DNA of 64,000 bases from Centrapalus pauciflorus (GCA_020465985.1 JAANYP010004686.1:1-64000); one strand, 5' to 3'. Counted from the stretch's first letter, positions 12,934-25,113 are shown. A program made the numbers and translations. Notes: generated by a model from the letters alone, not told the origin.

Positions 12934-14308
12934 GCTAGGTAAAGGAACATCAAATTTGGTAAGCTAAAATCATGTTGTATGTTGTTAAGATCTGCGAATT
13001 GGCTAAGAAGCATGTAGGGAATAGTTATCCGTTGTTTTGGTGCAATATCATGGCTGGAAATAGACTTATATGGGGTGATTTACCCTTGGACAGAACATGA
13101 CTGATGAACAGAGGAGACCTGCTGGCCCAGGATCGCGGTCGCGATCCCCTAAGCGCGGGCACGATGAGTTCTGTAGTGGTGCTAAGGGTCGAGCTCGAAG
13201 CTCGAGCCGAGGTGAGAGTGCGACCCGCAATGGGCTGACCTTAGGCTGCAATCATCTTAGTTTGGACCAGAATTCAGTTTTGAGCCTTGGGGCCCAATTG
13301 GATTACTTTTAGGGTCTGATTCAGTTACGAGGTCAGGGTACGTGTCTGTTATGGGTATCAGTTGGCTTGAATTAATATTCTAGGATCCATTGTGTATACA
13401 GGGACGAGCAGATATCGAGTTGGGCAGGGACAGTGATCAAGAGAGTTTAATCGAGTTGAATGTTGTCATTCAGGTGAGTACCCAAGTTCTTTTAACTCGC
13501 GTAAGTCATTTTACAAGTCTTGCCTTGCAATATGCGTATATATGATTATAATTGAGACAGAGATACGGGGCCTTATGTATGATTCTATTACTTATTATCA
13601 TATGAGATCCATGTGCATGGGATGAGATCCACCCCAGAGTTATCCATGATGGGCGATCGCGTAGGATGCCTGTCCTTAACCGGTCATTCAAGCGTATATA
13701 TAGAAGATTTTATAGCTAGGTTGCTTCTGTGCTTTATTGAGTGGCTAATCACTATTGTGTGCAGTCCATAGCCGGGGAAATGCGTCCTCACAGAGTTGTG
13801 ACTTATACAGAGCTTTTGGATCTCATGCTCCCTTTATGATTAGATCCAAGCTTCGTGTTATGCATTTGAGATAGAGATAGTGATGTGTATCATTCATTAT
13901 GTGATGTATGCATTGTGTTATGTGTTTATTGTTCAGAGTCTAATCCTCACGTACTCACGAGCTTCCCAGCTTACATTTTCAAATCTAACATGTATCATGC
14001 AGTCAGAAGGTAAAGCTGTAGCAGCCACAATAGAAGTAGGATCAAGGTCACTTCGTGGATCATTGTGTCATCATTACTGTAGGTGACATCACTTGTGCGA
14101 TATTGTGTACCATGCCTTGTATGTTCGATCAGGAAACGTATTAGATGTAGATTAGTTAAATCATATACTGTTCCAGATAATCAATACTTGTAGGTGCTAC
14201 ATGTATATACTTTCAGTTGTATGTATCAGACGGTGTGATCTTCTCAGTCTAATTCCTTTTATAAAACTTTAATTACCAATATTTTGTTGAATCCCTCTAG
14301 ATGGGTTT
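12934..14308 (+). mobile_element. Gypsy LTR family A, left part
   Basis: Aligns by eye with the 5' LTR of the gypsy element at 18600-20015. Shared features are GATCGCGGTCGCGATCCC, a GGGTCTGA..AGTTAC block, GAATTAATATT, and the TACTCACGAGCTTCCCA..TTAC segment followed by TCTAACATGT. The copy is interrupted at 14309 by a solo LTR and resumes at 17690. The left end abuts copia-1, which probably inserted into this LTR. Short open frames here are not genes. Confidence 0.75.
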
Positions 14309-15267
14309 TGTCACACCCTGCTACCCCGGTTGGCAGCGAGGCGTGACGAGTGCGGAAGCGTAACCATAATCATATCAAACGACCACTATATGGGAGTTTT
14401 CAAAATACATTGATTTAACTTTAAATATAAATATTGTTTTACAAACCAACATGAAATGTAAATAGTTCGCAAAATACAGAGATTCGGCTACATAATCAAA
14501 AGATTCATAATAATGCAAATAAATCTCTGTGGGTTGATGAAAATATTGCGACTCCAAAATATGCGGAAGCCTCAGGTTACTTCCGATGAATGCGCATGCT
14601 TAATTGCCTGAAAATACATGCTAAAATACGTCAACAAATTGTTGGTGAGCTCATAGGTTTACGCGAAAAGACCAATTGTATGGACATTATCAGATGAATT
14701 GAATTTATAAAAGCATAAATTCCATGTATGTGTTACGTAAACCATCATGCAACCGAAGCTTAATTAAATGAGTTTGTCATGTGCAGTATTCCAGACTGTA
14801 ATACCGTGTGTTAAATATATATGCGTTCCACAGTTAGCCGGTTAAGACTAACCCGAATGGGGGACATGACTCCCGATAGATCTATCCACAATATATTCGC
14901 GCTTACAAATAAATGTAATTAACGGTTCATGATTTGAGGGCTGATGGATCCACATAAACACATGCGTAATACATATAAGAAATAAACAGTTTTGATGTCC
15001 ATATGAAAATAGAGCATGTATTTCCACCCCAATAGATAGTGAAAATAGGGACTATGAAGACTCACCTTAAGTTGATGGCAAAATGAGCGTAAAAACGACG
15101 GTTTGCGTTGTAAATGAGTGATGACACCGGACGCGCTTAACCGAGTCTTAAATGATACGAGGGACTTTATAACTCCCATATATATGATAACATGTATGTA
15201 TAATGGTTTTTATGTTTTAAATCACCCAACATTACAAGTTTGTAAATAAAACCCACTTAAAACGTCA

Positions 15268-15271
<4 letters not shown>

Positions 15272-15361
<90 letters not shown>

Positions 15362-15559
15362 TATATATACATACATACATACATACATATATATACATAT
15401 GTATGGATACAGATATTAGATATATATACAACAGATATAGATATATATTATATATATAGAGATAGATATATATAGTATATATAGACATACATACATATAT
15501 ATGTATGTATATAGAGAGATAGTATAGTAATGTATAATCTTTATATAATAATATATATG

Positions 15560-15596
<37 letters not shown>

Positions 15597-15779
15597 CATA
15601 CATTATATAGATTATAGACATACATACATATAGAATGATCTGTATATAATAGGAGATTGATCAGTACTGTTATATGTATATATATATGGTATAATATATA
15701 TATATATATTTTAATATACTATAGGTATGTATAGATATATTATATGTATAGATATATAATATAGATATTATATAGATTT
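15272..15779. repeat. (AT)n and degenerate TA-rich tract
   Basis: About 88 bp of pure AT, then roughly 400 bp of TA-rich DNA with CATA, GATA and TATG interruptions that reads as a decayed, expanded (AT)n. The open frames are artefacts. Confidence 0.9.
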
Positions 15780-16202
15780 GGGTTCAAATGAGTACCACTA
15801 GTTTTGCGGAGTACCGGAGGTACCTCGCTTAAAATCATTTTTTTTGAAATTTTTTTTCATAATCATGTTTAAATTAATAATATAAGCCTACTTGCAAAAA
15901 ATCACACATAAACACACTAGAACTATGTGAAACGTGTGTGTTCACATGAACTTTACTGTTGTGAACGTGTGTTCACAACTAAGCATGTTCACATGAATTT
16001 TTTCACGTTCACGTGTCTTTTAAGATGATAATAATTGTAAATGTATATAATTTTTTTTACGAATAACCTTATATTAATTGTATCTAAATGAATATGAAAA
16101 AAAAATTCGAAATTTTTTTTTTTCGGAGCAAGTTCACATCTGAAACCCGTGTGTTCACAGGTACTTACGGTACTTTGCATTTTTTAGGTACTCACACGAA
16201 CC
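15780..16202. mobile_element. Micron-type MITE M7, close copy of M2
   Basis: Starts GGGTTCAAATGAGTACC and ends GTACTCACACGAACC, following M2 (576-969) along its length. The words TTTTGCGGAGTACCGGAGG and GAACGTGTGTTCACA correspond to slightly different words in M2. (AT)n lies on both sides. Confidence 0.8.
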
Positions 16203-16204
16203 AT

Positions 16205-16208
<4 letters not shown>

Positions 16209-16284
<76 letters not shown>
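16209..16284. repeat. (AT)n microsatellite
   Basis: Pure AT tract on the right side of MITE M7. Confidence 0.95.
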
Positions 16285-16290
<6 letters not shown>

Positions 16291-17689
16291 CAGCTTTTTA
16301 AAGGTTTTTCGACCCACTTTGAGGCTGTTTTTGACCAAGCTCCAAAATGATTTAGGCTTTGGTTATCTTATGCATTAAACTACTATATACAAAGAATTTT
16401 TAAAGTCAAAAACAAACATTTTTCGAGTTGTTCAGGTTAGGGAAAAAGCTCGTTAAAAACCCTATGTTAGCCATTTTTGAGCTGTCAAACTTTCGGGTTC
16501 CCAAATAATATCTGGGGGTTCTAAACTCCATATTAAATTATGAAAACCTCCAGATTTTGAGTTAAGACATAGATCTATCTTTTGAGACAAGAATCAACTC
16601 ATTTCGTTAAGTTATGAATTAGTTATGATTTTTCAAAGCCGACGTAACATTTCTGCTGAAAATCTGGATTTTTATAAACTTGAAACAACTTGTGATTCTT
16701 GTTGTTTATTCAAAAACTACTTGTGTAAAAGGTTATAAAACACATTTATACAAATTGTTTACAAAATATTTATGCTTATATGATGTGTTTATATATTTAT
16801 AAACACATTTGAAGAAAACAACTTTAAAACAAAACTAGAGATTTATAAACTTGAGTTTTTATGAAACTTGTTGTTGTTGGTGATTATATATATATTATGC
16901 AAGACTTAACATAAATATAAGATGTTATGAGTTAGTATTCACTTACTTTGATGTTTTAGAAGAATAAAAATGAGTAGAAGGTTGGATTTTCAAAAGTTGC
17001 ACCAAGAACACTTGAAATATTTTCAAGAACACCAAAAATTGGAATTTTAGCTTTGCATAAGGCCTTGTAGCCGGTTTTTGTGAGGGAGAAAAGAGAGGAT
17101 TTGTGTTTGCAAGATGTGAGAAATGAAGTGAATTTGATCTCTTATTTATAGATGGAGAAAATGTGGTGAAATGATGATGGATTTGAAGGTTGAGTGTAAA
17201 TCTTGGTGGAGTGTAAGAGTGAAGTGTGATGATGGTGATTGTGTATGGGGTATTATTAATAAAAAATTAAAGTCAAACCCTATATAGTACACCTATAGGC
17301 CGGCCACCTACATGGTATTTCCATCTATTTTCCTTTTTTTTTTGTATAAATGTATTTAGAAATGTATTCTTGTATTTCCCTTTATTTGTAATTTCATAAA
17401 TACTTTTGGATGCATTGTTTAAATGAATTGTTTTAGTCTTGTATAATTAATGTTAAGTGTATTAGGGTATGATTAGTGTCACTAATCATAGTTTACAACT
17501 CGATCGGATTAATTAATTTGCCGTTTCATCGCATCGATGAAATTGTGTCTAATTGAATTGAATTTTCTTATGAACATTGTTAATCACTTTGATTAATTGC
17601 TATGACCATTGATTAGGTTATAATTTGCTATTAAATACTGATTAGGTCATAATTGCTAACTTGGTTTAGTGCCGGATGTTACAGGTTTT

Positions 17690-17754
17690 ATGCAATATTG
17701 TCACTTATGATATTATAATTATGTGAAATTTAGTTAAAATTCGAGGGTGTTACA
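17690..17754 (+). mobile_element. Gypsy LTR family A, right end
   Basis: TGTCACTTATGATATT through GAGGGTGTTACA matches the last 60 bp of the 5' LTR ending at 20015. It is not followed by a PBS, so this copy is a 3' or solo LTR. Confidence 0.75.
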
Positions 17755-17769
17755 ATACACACACACACA

Positions 17770-17829
<60 letters not shown>

Positions 17830-18072
17830 AAAGAATGATAATAATATGGTTCCTATGAGAACTTGAATATTTGTGACAAAATAAAAGAAGCAATTCTAAT
17901 CACAAAGGGGATCTCATATTTTTTTTTAAATAATATATTCTGGTGGGTTCTGTTTTGATACTATAGTTTTTATTGAATAATGAAATAACAACGTAATTCA
18001 ACGTATCTGTTATTTGATTCAACGTTTCAAATATTAGATTTCTCCATTGATACCATATACACACACATACAC

Positions 18073-18100
<28 letters not shown>
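17755..18100. repeat. (AC)n, (AT)n and unassigned AT-rich DNA
   Basis: AC repeat 17757-17772, AT repeat 17775-17826, about 230 bp of AT-rich sequence with no recognisable feature, then a CA repeat 18060-18105. Nothing coding is visible. Confidence 0.7.
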
Positions 18101-18109
<9 letters not shown>

Positions 18110-18371
18110 GTGTACCATCACTAGAATTGAATCGGTACGTGGAATTATTTAATTGGATTATTAAATTATTATTATTATTTCGTTGGTCGAATAGAATCCC
18201 CATTAGTGGATTATACGTGTCGGGATTGCGAAATACGTGGCACTGATTTATAATTTTAGTGGATTATTCATAATTATGAGATCACATGAATAAATGGAGG
18301 TAATTGATATTAATAGTGAAAATACGATATAGGGTTCAGATAAACGGGTATTGGGTTTCCTAAAATAGAAA

Positions 18372-18445
<74 letters not shown>

Positions 18446-20015
18446 CACTTTGAAAACACGTAGCTTCTTTCCCGTTTCATAAACAAAGGTTGAGAGTGTG
18501 TATGTGTTGTGTGTATGTAAACTGACTGAAATCAAAAGCAAGGAAGTTAAATTGGTTGCTGAATTTGAGCCTCATCACCATCTTTTTGAAGTTCTTGAGT
18601 TATCAAGGTAAGAACCTCCTTTTCTACGGATTTGATTAAGTTAGCTTGTCTAAAATCGTAAAATTGGCTAAATAGCCTGTAGGAGATAGTTTCGTATTGA
18701 TTTTATAAGTTTTTTGGGTTGACAATTGAGTTTGGGTGGAATAAAACCCCTAGAACAGCCATGAAACTCAAACATAGAAGAACCCGTCGTCCGTGATCGC
18801 GGTCGCGATCCCTTGAGTGCGGCCGCGATGAGTGTAGGGTGGTGGAAATGAGTACGAGTAGCAACTATGAGCATGGCCGACATCATGAGCAAGACCACAA
18901 CGGTTTGAGCGCAACCACGATGGGAGTGAGTGCGGTACACAATCCGCCTAATTGGGCCAGATCTGGGTTTGGGCTTAGGGGCCAATTCGTGGTTACTGTT
19001 TGGGTCTGACATAGTTACAGGGTTAGTGTGTGAGTCTGATATGCATATCAGTTTGGTTTGAATTAATATTTTGAGATCCGTTATGTGTACAGGGTTGGGC
19101 CAACAGCGAGTTAAGCCGCGGTAGAGTTCAGGATAGTTCCGTTGAGATAGATTGCAAGTGATCATGTGAGTACTCGAGTTCTTTTAAAAGAGCGCTCTAT
19201 TTTACAGGTCTTATTGTGTTATGTGCGTGATCGTGATGAGATTATTGAGACAGAAATGTGGCACCTTAGGTATGATTCTATTTACTTTTATTATATGTAA
19301 TATGTGTGTATAAGCTGAGATCACTTCCAGAGTATCCGCGATGGGCTCCCTAATCAGTCCTGAATAATGAGACCGTATATGTACGACAGAGTTATTTCCA
19401 GGTCGCTCATGTGCTTATTGAGTAGCTAACCACTGCTATGTGCAGTCTATTAGCCGGGGAACGACGTCCTTATTGAGTTGAGTTGTGAATTGAGCTCCAA
19501 GACTACACCAGAGATTATGAGGCGTACTGAGTTATCTGTGTTGAGTTACATGTGATTTTATGCGTTTTGTGTTGTGCTATGTGCTTATTTCTGTAGAGTC
19601 TAACCCTTGCATACTCACGAGCTTCCCAACTTACGTTTTCGAGTCTAACATGTCTCAGGTAGCCAAAAAGTTGATCAGTCTCATCAGTCGTAGCTGAAGT
19701 AAGAGTCAGGATTACTTAGGATTCCGTGTGCTAGCTGGTGTATGTTGGTATTAGCTTTTGCGGAATGTTGTCGATCAGTACTTGTGTATCTACTTTGTAT
19801 GTATGATAATCAGTGGTCCGTTGTTGTATGTTAATTCAGTCTGAGTTAATTATCTGTATTAGACACATGAGTTCACTGTGAAGACATTTGTATTGAAGTT
19901 TTTAACTAAAAGTGATTCATGTGATTACCTGACATGTGTATTAAGAATTTATTTCAATATGTCACTTATGATATTTTATTGACGTGACATTTATGTGTGA
20001 AGAGAGGGTGTTACA
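18101..20015 (+). mobile_element. 5' LTR of gypsy element B (family A)
   Basis: Ends GAGGGTGTTACA, directly followed by a PBS, and is homologous to the LTR at 12934-14308. It contains (TA)n(TG)n at 18376-18446 and the GATCGCGGTCGCGATCCC word. The 5' boundary is not defined by a TG end or a TSD, so 18101 is a guess; 18540 onward is secure. Confidence 0.6.
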
Positions 20016-20018
20016 TGA

Positions 20019-20030
20019 TGGTATGAGAGA
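20019..20030 (+). other. Primer binding site, tRNA-iMet type
   Basis: TGGTATGAGAG starts three bases after the LTR end and differs at one base from the plant consensus TGGTATCAGAG. Confidence 0.7.
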
Positions 20031-20196
20031 TTGTGGTTTGAAGTCTGAGTATCATTAGCGGATGCTTGAACTTAAATCGTGTTCGGATCCTTGGGAATCC
20101 TTCCTGAGACTGATACTAGTGGGATTGGAATTTAACTGACCTAGTTTATTGTATAATGTTGGGTGATCTACTTATTATCCTTAACTACTTCGATTT

Positions 20197-21430
20197 GTGC
20201 ATGTCATTGTGGAAGGTCAGGGTGAGGGTTCAAGTGCTGATAGATCCGCGGGCGATGAGTATGTTCGCAAGTCAGATCTACTCGACATTTTAGCACAGTT
20301 CTTCGGGAACCAGTGTGCCGGTCAGCGTACAGTACATGGTATCGAAACTGCTATTTCGGTGACGGGTACAGATTCAAGGGCAGGTGCCTCATCTTCTACG
20401 ACACAACGGGGCATATCTTTTAAGGACTTTATGACAGGAGCCTCACCAGAGTTCCGAGGCAGAGGTGAGCTTGTTGTGGCGATGGCTTGGGAGAGAGATA
20501 GTGGCAGTGTTTCGGGTTGCGCACGTAGATCCGAGAGATATAGTGGGCTATGCTACGTATCTGTTGAGAGGTGGGGCCTCCCAGTGGTGGAAGTCCATTG
20601 ACTCGTCTATGAACCCGTCTGCTGCTTATGCGATGACATGAGATCAGTTTCGGGCAGTGTTTAAGTTACAGTATATTCCCATAGACGAGCGACGAGAGAT
20701 GGAGCGTCAATTTCTCCATCTACAACAGAGAGATATGACAGTAGAACAGTATGTGGATAGATTTAATGAGTATTAATAGTTTGAGACACAACATATCGAC
20801 ACGGAGTGCCGGAAGGCTGATGCCTTCATCGATGGGTTGAATCTAACATTCGAGAGTTTGTGGGGCTGCATGATACTCCTACATTTGCAAGAGATTTGGA
20901 GATAGCCTGCATGAGAGAGTGGAGATAGAGAAGTAGAAGGAGCAGCCACCAACACAGTGATAGAGGATGAAGACATCTGAGTATTCATAGAGTTATTGGA
21001 GATACCCATGAGATACTACAGAGATAGACAGCCTGGTCGGTGGCGATTCCAGGGACAGAGTTCTAGGCCCCGTCGAGATAGAGACATAGACCAAGGCAGA
21101 GATCAGAGGTTGAGAGGATCAAGTCAGAGTCAGAGTCAAAGGTATGGAGTGTCCAGCTACAGTCAGAGTTTGCGATACAGTGCCTCGAGTCAGAGCAGCG
21201 TGGGACAGGGGTCCCGACCATCAGGCAGTCGTACCGACTGTTCTTTTGGGGAAAGAGATTGTCTGAGGTGTTACCGTTGTCATGCTGGGCTGGGTATGCT
21301 CGAACAGCTGAGATGCTACCGTTGCGGCTAGTATGGTCATACTACAGTCAGATTTACTTCCAGAGATTCATTTTGCTTCTGTTGTGGGAAGCCGTGACAT
21401 ATAGTGCGAGATTGCCCTGAGATAGAGGCA
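20197..21430 (+). pseudogene. Gypsy B gag
   Basis: An open start of 134 codons leads, through frameshifts, into a Ty3/gypsy capsid: QFRAVFKLQYIPIDERREM, ERQFLHLQQRDMTVEQYVDRF and KADAFIDGLN match the retrotransposon gag domain. Downstream are an Arg/Ser/Gln-rich segment (21050-21250) and two zinc-knuckle remnants, CYRCG..YGH and CFCCGKP.HIVRDCPE (the first partly duplicated). Multiple frame changes and stops show decay. The product would have been the virus-like-particle structural protein. Confidence 0.85.
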
Positions 21431-21539
21431 GTTGTACCGTGAGTGAGCACGGAAGGACTAGAGTCGAGCCTGCATCAACGAGTCGCCACGAGACAGTTCT
21501 CAGAGCCCAAGGCAGGGTATTTCAGGCGATAGCAGAGGA

Positions 21540-22609
21540 GGCTTGGGAGGCAACATATGTAGTTTCTGGTACGTATATTCTGAACGGGCTTAGTGGACGT
21601 GTGTTGTTTGATTCTAGAGCAATCCGCTCGTATGTGTCCTTTACTTTTTGTGCATTTTTTTTCTGTTTCTTCTACTACTTTGTCTTTTCCATTGATTGTT
21701 GAGAGGGTTGAAGGGAGTACATCGTTAGTGAGCCGGGTGTACAGAGATTGTGCGCTAGAAATTGACTCCCACTGGTTTTTGATTGACTTGTTACCAATTG
21801 AGATCTTTAGTTTTGATGTGATTGTGGGTATGGATTGGATGACTGCAAACAGGCCGATATTTTGTGTGTGAAGAAGATGACCCGCATACTCATTTCAGGC
21901 AGTGAGAGTGTGACTGTATACGGGGAACGACGCAGAGGTGACACTGGTATATTGTCTATGGCCAGAGCTCAACGATATGTTTCTAAGGGCTGCGAGACCT
22001 TCTTGGCTTATGTAGTTAATGTCCGCAAGTAGAAGAAGACCATAGAGGATATACCAATGATTAGAGATTTCCCCGTGGTATTTCCGGATGAGTTGTCTTA
22101 GTTACCGCCAAATCGTCAAATTGAGTTTTGTATCGATCTTATCCCTGGAGCGGTGCTGATAGCTAAGACTTATGGGCTGGCACCTATGAAGATGCGGGAG
22201 ATGATGTCATAGCTACAGGAGCTATTAGATCATGGATTCATCCGTACGAGTTCATCCCCATGGGGAGCACCAGTGTTGTTTGTGAAGAAGAGGACAGCAT
22301 GATGCGAATATGCATAGATTATAGAGAGTTGAACAAACAGACAGTGAAGAACCGTTATCCGCTTCCGCGTATTGATTACTTGTTTGATCAACTTCAGGGT
22401 TCGAGTCACTTCTCGAAGATAGACTTGCGGCTAGGTATCATTAGTTGATGGTTAGAGACGAGGATGTACCGAAGACAGTGTTCCAGATGCATTATGGACA
22501 CTGTGAGTTCTTTGTGATGCCATTCGGATTGACTAACGCACCCGCAACCTTTATGGATTTGATGAACAGGGTGTGTAGATCTATGTTGGAGAAATTTGTC
22601 ATAGTGTTC
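21540..22609 (+). pseudogene. Gypsy B protease and RT, first part
   Basis: The aspartic protease is recognisable from VLFDSRAIRSYVS (family pattern LFDSGATRSFVS; the Gly of DSG is replaced) and FDVIVGMDWM. RT follows: FPDELSxLPPNRQIEF, YGLAPMKMREM, GFIRTSSSPWGAPVLFVKK, RICIDYRELNKQTVKNRYPLP, GSSHFSKIDLRLG, then FGLTNAPATFMDLMNRVC. The reading stops at KFVIVF, where a solo LTR is inserted between this and the IDD catalytic motif. Stops within the frame show it was already dead or has decayed since. Confidence 0.9.
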
Positions 22610-22655
22610 TGTAGGTCCCAAAAGGGTTCCCAAGTATGTTGATGTAAGCTGTAGA

Positions 22656-22673
22656 GGGGGGGGGGGGGGGGGG
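22656..22673 (+). repeat. Poly-G tract (18 G) in S LTR
   Basis: Eighteen consecutive G at a position where the S LTR at 37777 has five G, and the S LTR at 61015-61620 has 14 (read as C). Confidence 0.95.
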
Positions 22674-23257
22674 CGGTGAATACAACTATTTAAACTTTCA
22701 ACACACTTTTCTCAATGTTTGTATGTATATATCAATAAGTGTTAATTACAAACAAGTTTGAACTGCAGAATAGTTCAAATTGAGATGACAGAAACAACAG
22801 ATAGACAACTAATCTAAGACACACCCAGACTAGTTACAATTAATTCACTCACTAAGATGCATTCACTGTTTTTACAAGACAGACAGACAGCTTGAACAAG
22901 AACAATTTGGACACACTCAACTATTCTTTTCTAAGCAGACTTTGTATGCATGAAAACACAATTCTTTTGCACAATCTGGATATCTCTCACTTGGTTGTCT
23001 CACATTCCTTAGAAGCTTCCTTTTATACTCTCTCAGAGAATACTGGTGAAACTTCCTCATTGGATGCAGAGATAGTGAAGTGCCTTCACAAAAAGACAAA
23101 ATACATTTTCTGCACATTCTGACAAAACAACATTTGTCTCTATGTAGCAGAATCTTTGTCTTTTTCATTTTGTCTCTGTTACGGATTGCTTTAACTTAAA
23201 GAGGAATGTCAACTTTAATCATTTCCTCTTCTTGTATAGCCATTTTGATATAAGAAA

Positions 23258-23796
23258 GGGAAAATGATATCAAATAGCTCTGAACTTTTGACTTTGTACA
23301 CATTTATGTAGTGAACTTTTTCTTTTGTGCACATTTGGTAGTCAAAGTTTCAAAATTGTTCCAATTTGGTAGTTGGCGTACCTGTTAACCAGTTGCTTCC
23401 GGTTTCAATGCCTACTTTGATAATTTTTAATGACGTGGCTACCCGTTTTTATATTATACGCGGTTTTATCTATGTGGCAACCAATTTTTTAAAATCGCCC
23501 GGTTATAAACTCGGTTCATTTTTCATACGATTTAAAAAACCGGGTAATAAAACTGGGTGATTTTAAAAAACGGGTTGCCACATAGTAAAACCGGGTATAA
23601 TATAAAAACGGGTAGTCACGTCATTAAAAAATTTCCCAATGTAGGCATCGAAACCGGAAGCAACTGGTTAACAGGTACGCCAACTACCAAATTGGAACAA
23701 TTTTGAAACTTTGACTACCAAATGTGCACAAAAAAAAGTTCAATACATAAATGTGTACAAAGTCGAAAGTTCAGAGCTATTTGATGCCATATTCCC
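23258..23796. mobile_element. Mutator-type hairpin MITE
   Basis: Two arms of roughly 230-250 bp form an almost complete inverted repeat. The outer end GGGAAAATGATATCAAAT matches the inverted right end GGGAATATGGCATCAAAT, and shared inner words include GCTCTGAACTTT and CCTGTTAACCAGTTGCTTCC. The perfect 9-bp duplication TATAAGAAA flanks it (23249-23257 and 23797-23805). A 9-bp TSD with long TIRs is typical of Mutator-like elements. There is no coding capacity. Confidence 0.9.
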
Positions 23797-24268
23797 TATA
23801 AGAAATGGTCTGTCACCCATTTCAAATATCCACTTTGTCTTCATGTATCAGAACAGCTTGGGCAGTGTAAGCAGCTTCTGATTTTCCACTTTATCTTCGA
23901 CTTGCAAACTGATCTTTTCGTCCAAGACAATACATGATGACATGGAAACAAATTCCATAATGTGTATAGCCTGTTCACAAAGAACAGAACACTTAGATTT
24001 GGTCCAAGCTGCTCAACAGGCATGAGCAGCGTAGACAGTTTATGCCAAACCTGTCCAACAGATTTGTAACAGCTTGGACAATCTGCCTATGTTACAACTA
24101 ATGCAACAGGGTGAGCAGCTTTGGGTTTATATTGCAAATCACTTTTCACGTTTGAATAAAGCATTGACAAACTTTAAATTATACCCTTAAGTGTATCCAA
24201 CAGGTTTGATTAATAATCTCCCCCTAATATATATAACACGTTTGATTGAGGTCTTTTTGTGCCTAAGA

Positions 24269-25016
24269 TGTTCATTGACGACATTTTTGTTTATTCGAGG
24301 AGCACTGAGGACCATGAGCAGCACTTATGAGAGGTTTTGACTGTGCTGCGAAAGGAGAGACTGTATGCGAAGTTTTCCAAGTGCGAGTTCTGGTTGCACG
24401 AGGTACATTTTTTAGGCCATGTAGTGAGCACCGAGGGTATTAAAGTGGATCCTGCGAAGATAGAGGTTGTGATGAGTCGGGAGCCGCCGAGGACAATACC
24501 AGAGGTACGCTGTTTTCTAGGTTTTGCTGGGGTACTATCGATGATTTATCCAAGACATTTCAAGGATTGCCATGCCGTTGACAAGATTGACATGGCAGTC
24601 CGTACCTTTTGATTGGTCTGATGAGCGATAGCGTGCATTCAGAGATTTGAAGACCCGATTATGTTGGGCTCCAGTGTTGGCATTGCTAGAGGGTACTGAT
24701 GATTTTGTGATGTATTGTGATGCTTTCGGTTTTAGGATGGTTTATGTTCTGATGCAACGAGGTAAGGTTATTGCGTATGCGTCGTGTCAGCTGAAAACTT
24801 ATGAGGAGAACCATACCATACAGAATCTTGAGTTAGATGCTATTGTGTTTGCATTGAAGATTTGATGACATTATCTGTATGGGTCTCGATTTATTGTGTA
24901 TACCGATCATCAGAGCCTTCAGTATCTCTTTAATCAGAAAGAGTTGAATATGAGACAGCGGTGCAACTTAGAGTTACAGAAGGACTATGGACTGCGAGAT
25001 TCAGTACCATTGACAA
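24269..25016 (+). pseudogene. Gypsy B RT end and RNase H
   Basis: Resumes with IDDIFVYSRSTEDHEQHL, then LRKERLYAKFSKCEFW, FLGHVVSTEGIKVDPAKIE and the fingerprint RCFLGFAG. RNase H follows: FVMYCDAFGFRMVYVLMQ, VIAYASCQLKTYEENH, LELDAIVFALK, then YTDHQSLQYLF. The reading breaks off near a CEIQYH motif, just before the chromovirus-type integrase would start. The sequence then changes to a truncated S LTR. Integrase and 3' LTR are missing. Confidence 0.9.
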
Positions 25017-25113
25017 GCCTTAATATATATCCTTAAGTGTATCCAACAGGTTTGATTAATAATCTCCCCTAAGATATATAACAGGTTTGATTGAGGCCTT
25101 TTTGTGCCTAACA
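25017..25113 (-). mobile_element. Family S 3' LTR, truncated
   Basis: About 97 bp matching the terminal part of the S LTR (GTATCCAACAGGTTTGATTA to GCCTAACA). It is cut at its left edge at the gypsy junction. A purine-rich PPT-like tract lies next to it on the minus strand (reverse complement of 25114-25126, AATAGGGGGAGAT), so this is the 3' LTR of a minus-strand element. Confidence 0.8.

Larger units (their letters stand above)
14309..17684 (-). mobile_element. Solo LTR, gypsy-type, inside LTR A
   Basis: Begins TGTCACACCC, ends GGATGTTACA, with the perfect 5-bp target duplication GGTTT at 14304-14308 and 17685-17689. The minus-strand reading starts TGTAACATCCGGCAC and has a TATA box CTATAAATAAG (17141-17151), so the LTR points left. 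No gag/pol is present. It contains a nested Micron-type MITE with its (AT)n flanks (15272-16284). Confidence 0.8.
22610..24268 (-). mobile_element. Copia solo LTR, family S, inside gypsy RT
   Basis: Starts TGTAGGTCCC and ends GCCTAAGA (terminal CA mutated to GA), flanked by the 5-bp duplication TGTTC (22605-22609 and 24269-24273). Removing it and one TGTTC restores the gypsy RT reading VIVF-IDD. It is homologous to the LTR at 37777-38817. It contains a nested MITE (23258-23796) and an expanded G tract. Confidence 0.9.

Noticed and set aside
13066..13312. Arg/Pro/Ser-rich open frames on both strands
   Set aside because: They lie within the gypsy LTR A and the equivalent position in the other LTR copy is not open.
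18045..18060. Inverted PBS-like ATTGATACCAT
   Set aside because: It is not next to an LTR end and is short enough to be chance in AT-rich DNA.
18668..19165. 165-codon minus-strand open frame
   Set aside because: Entirely within the 5' LTR of gypsy B, antisense, with no recognised domain; the homologous LTR at 12934 does not keep it.
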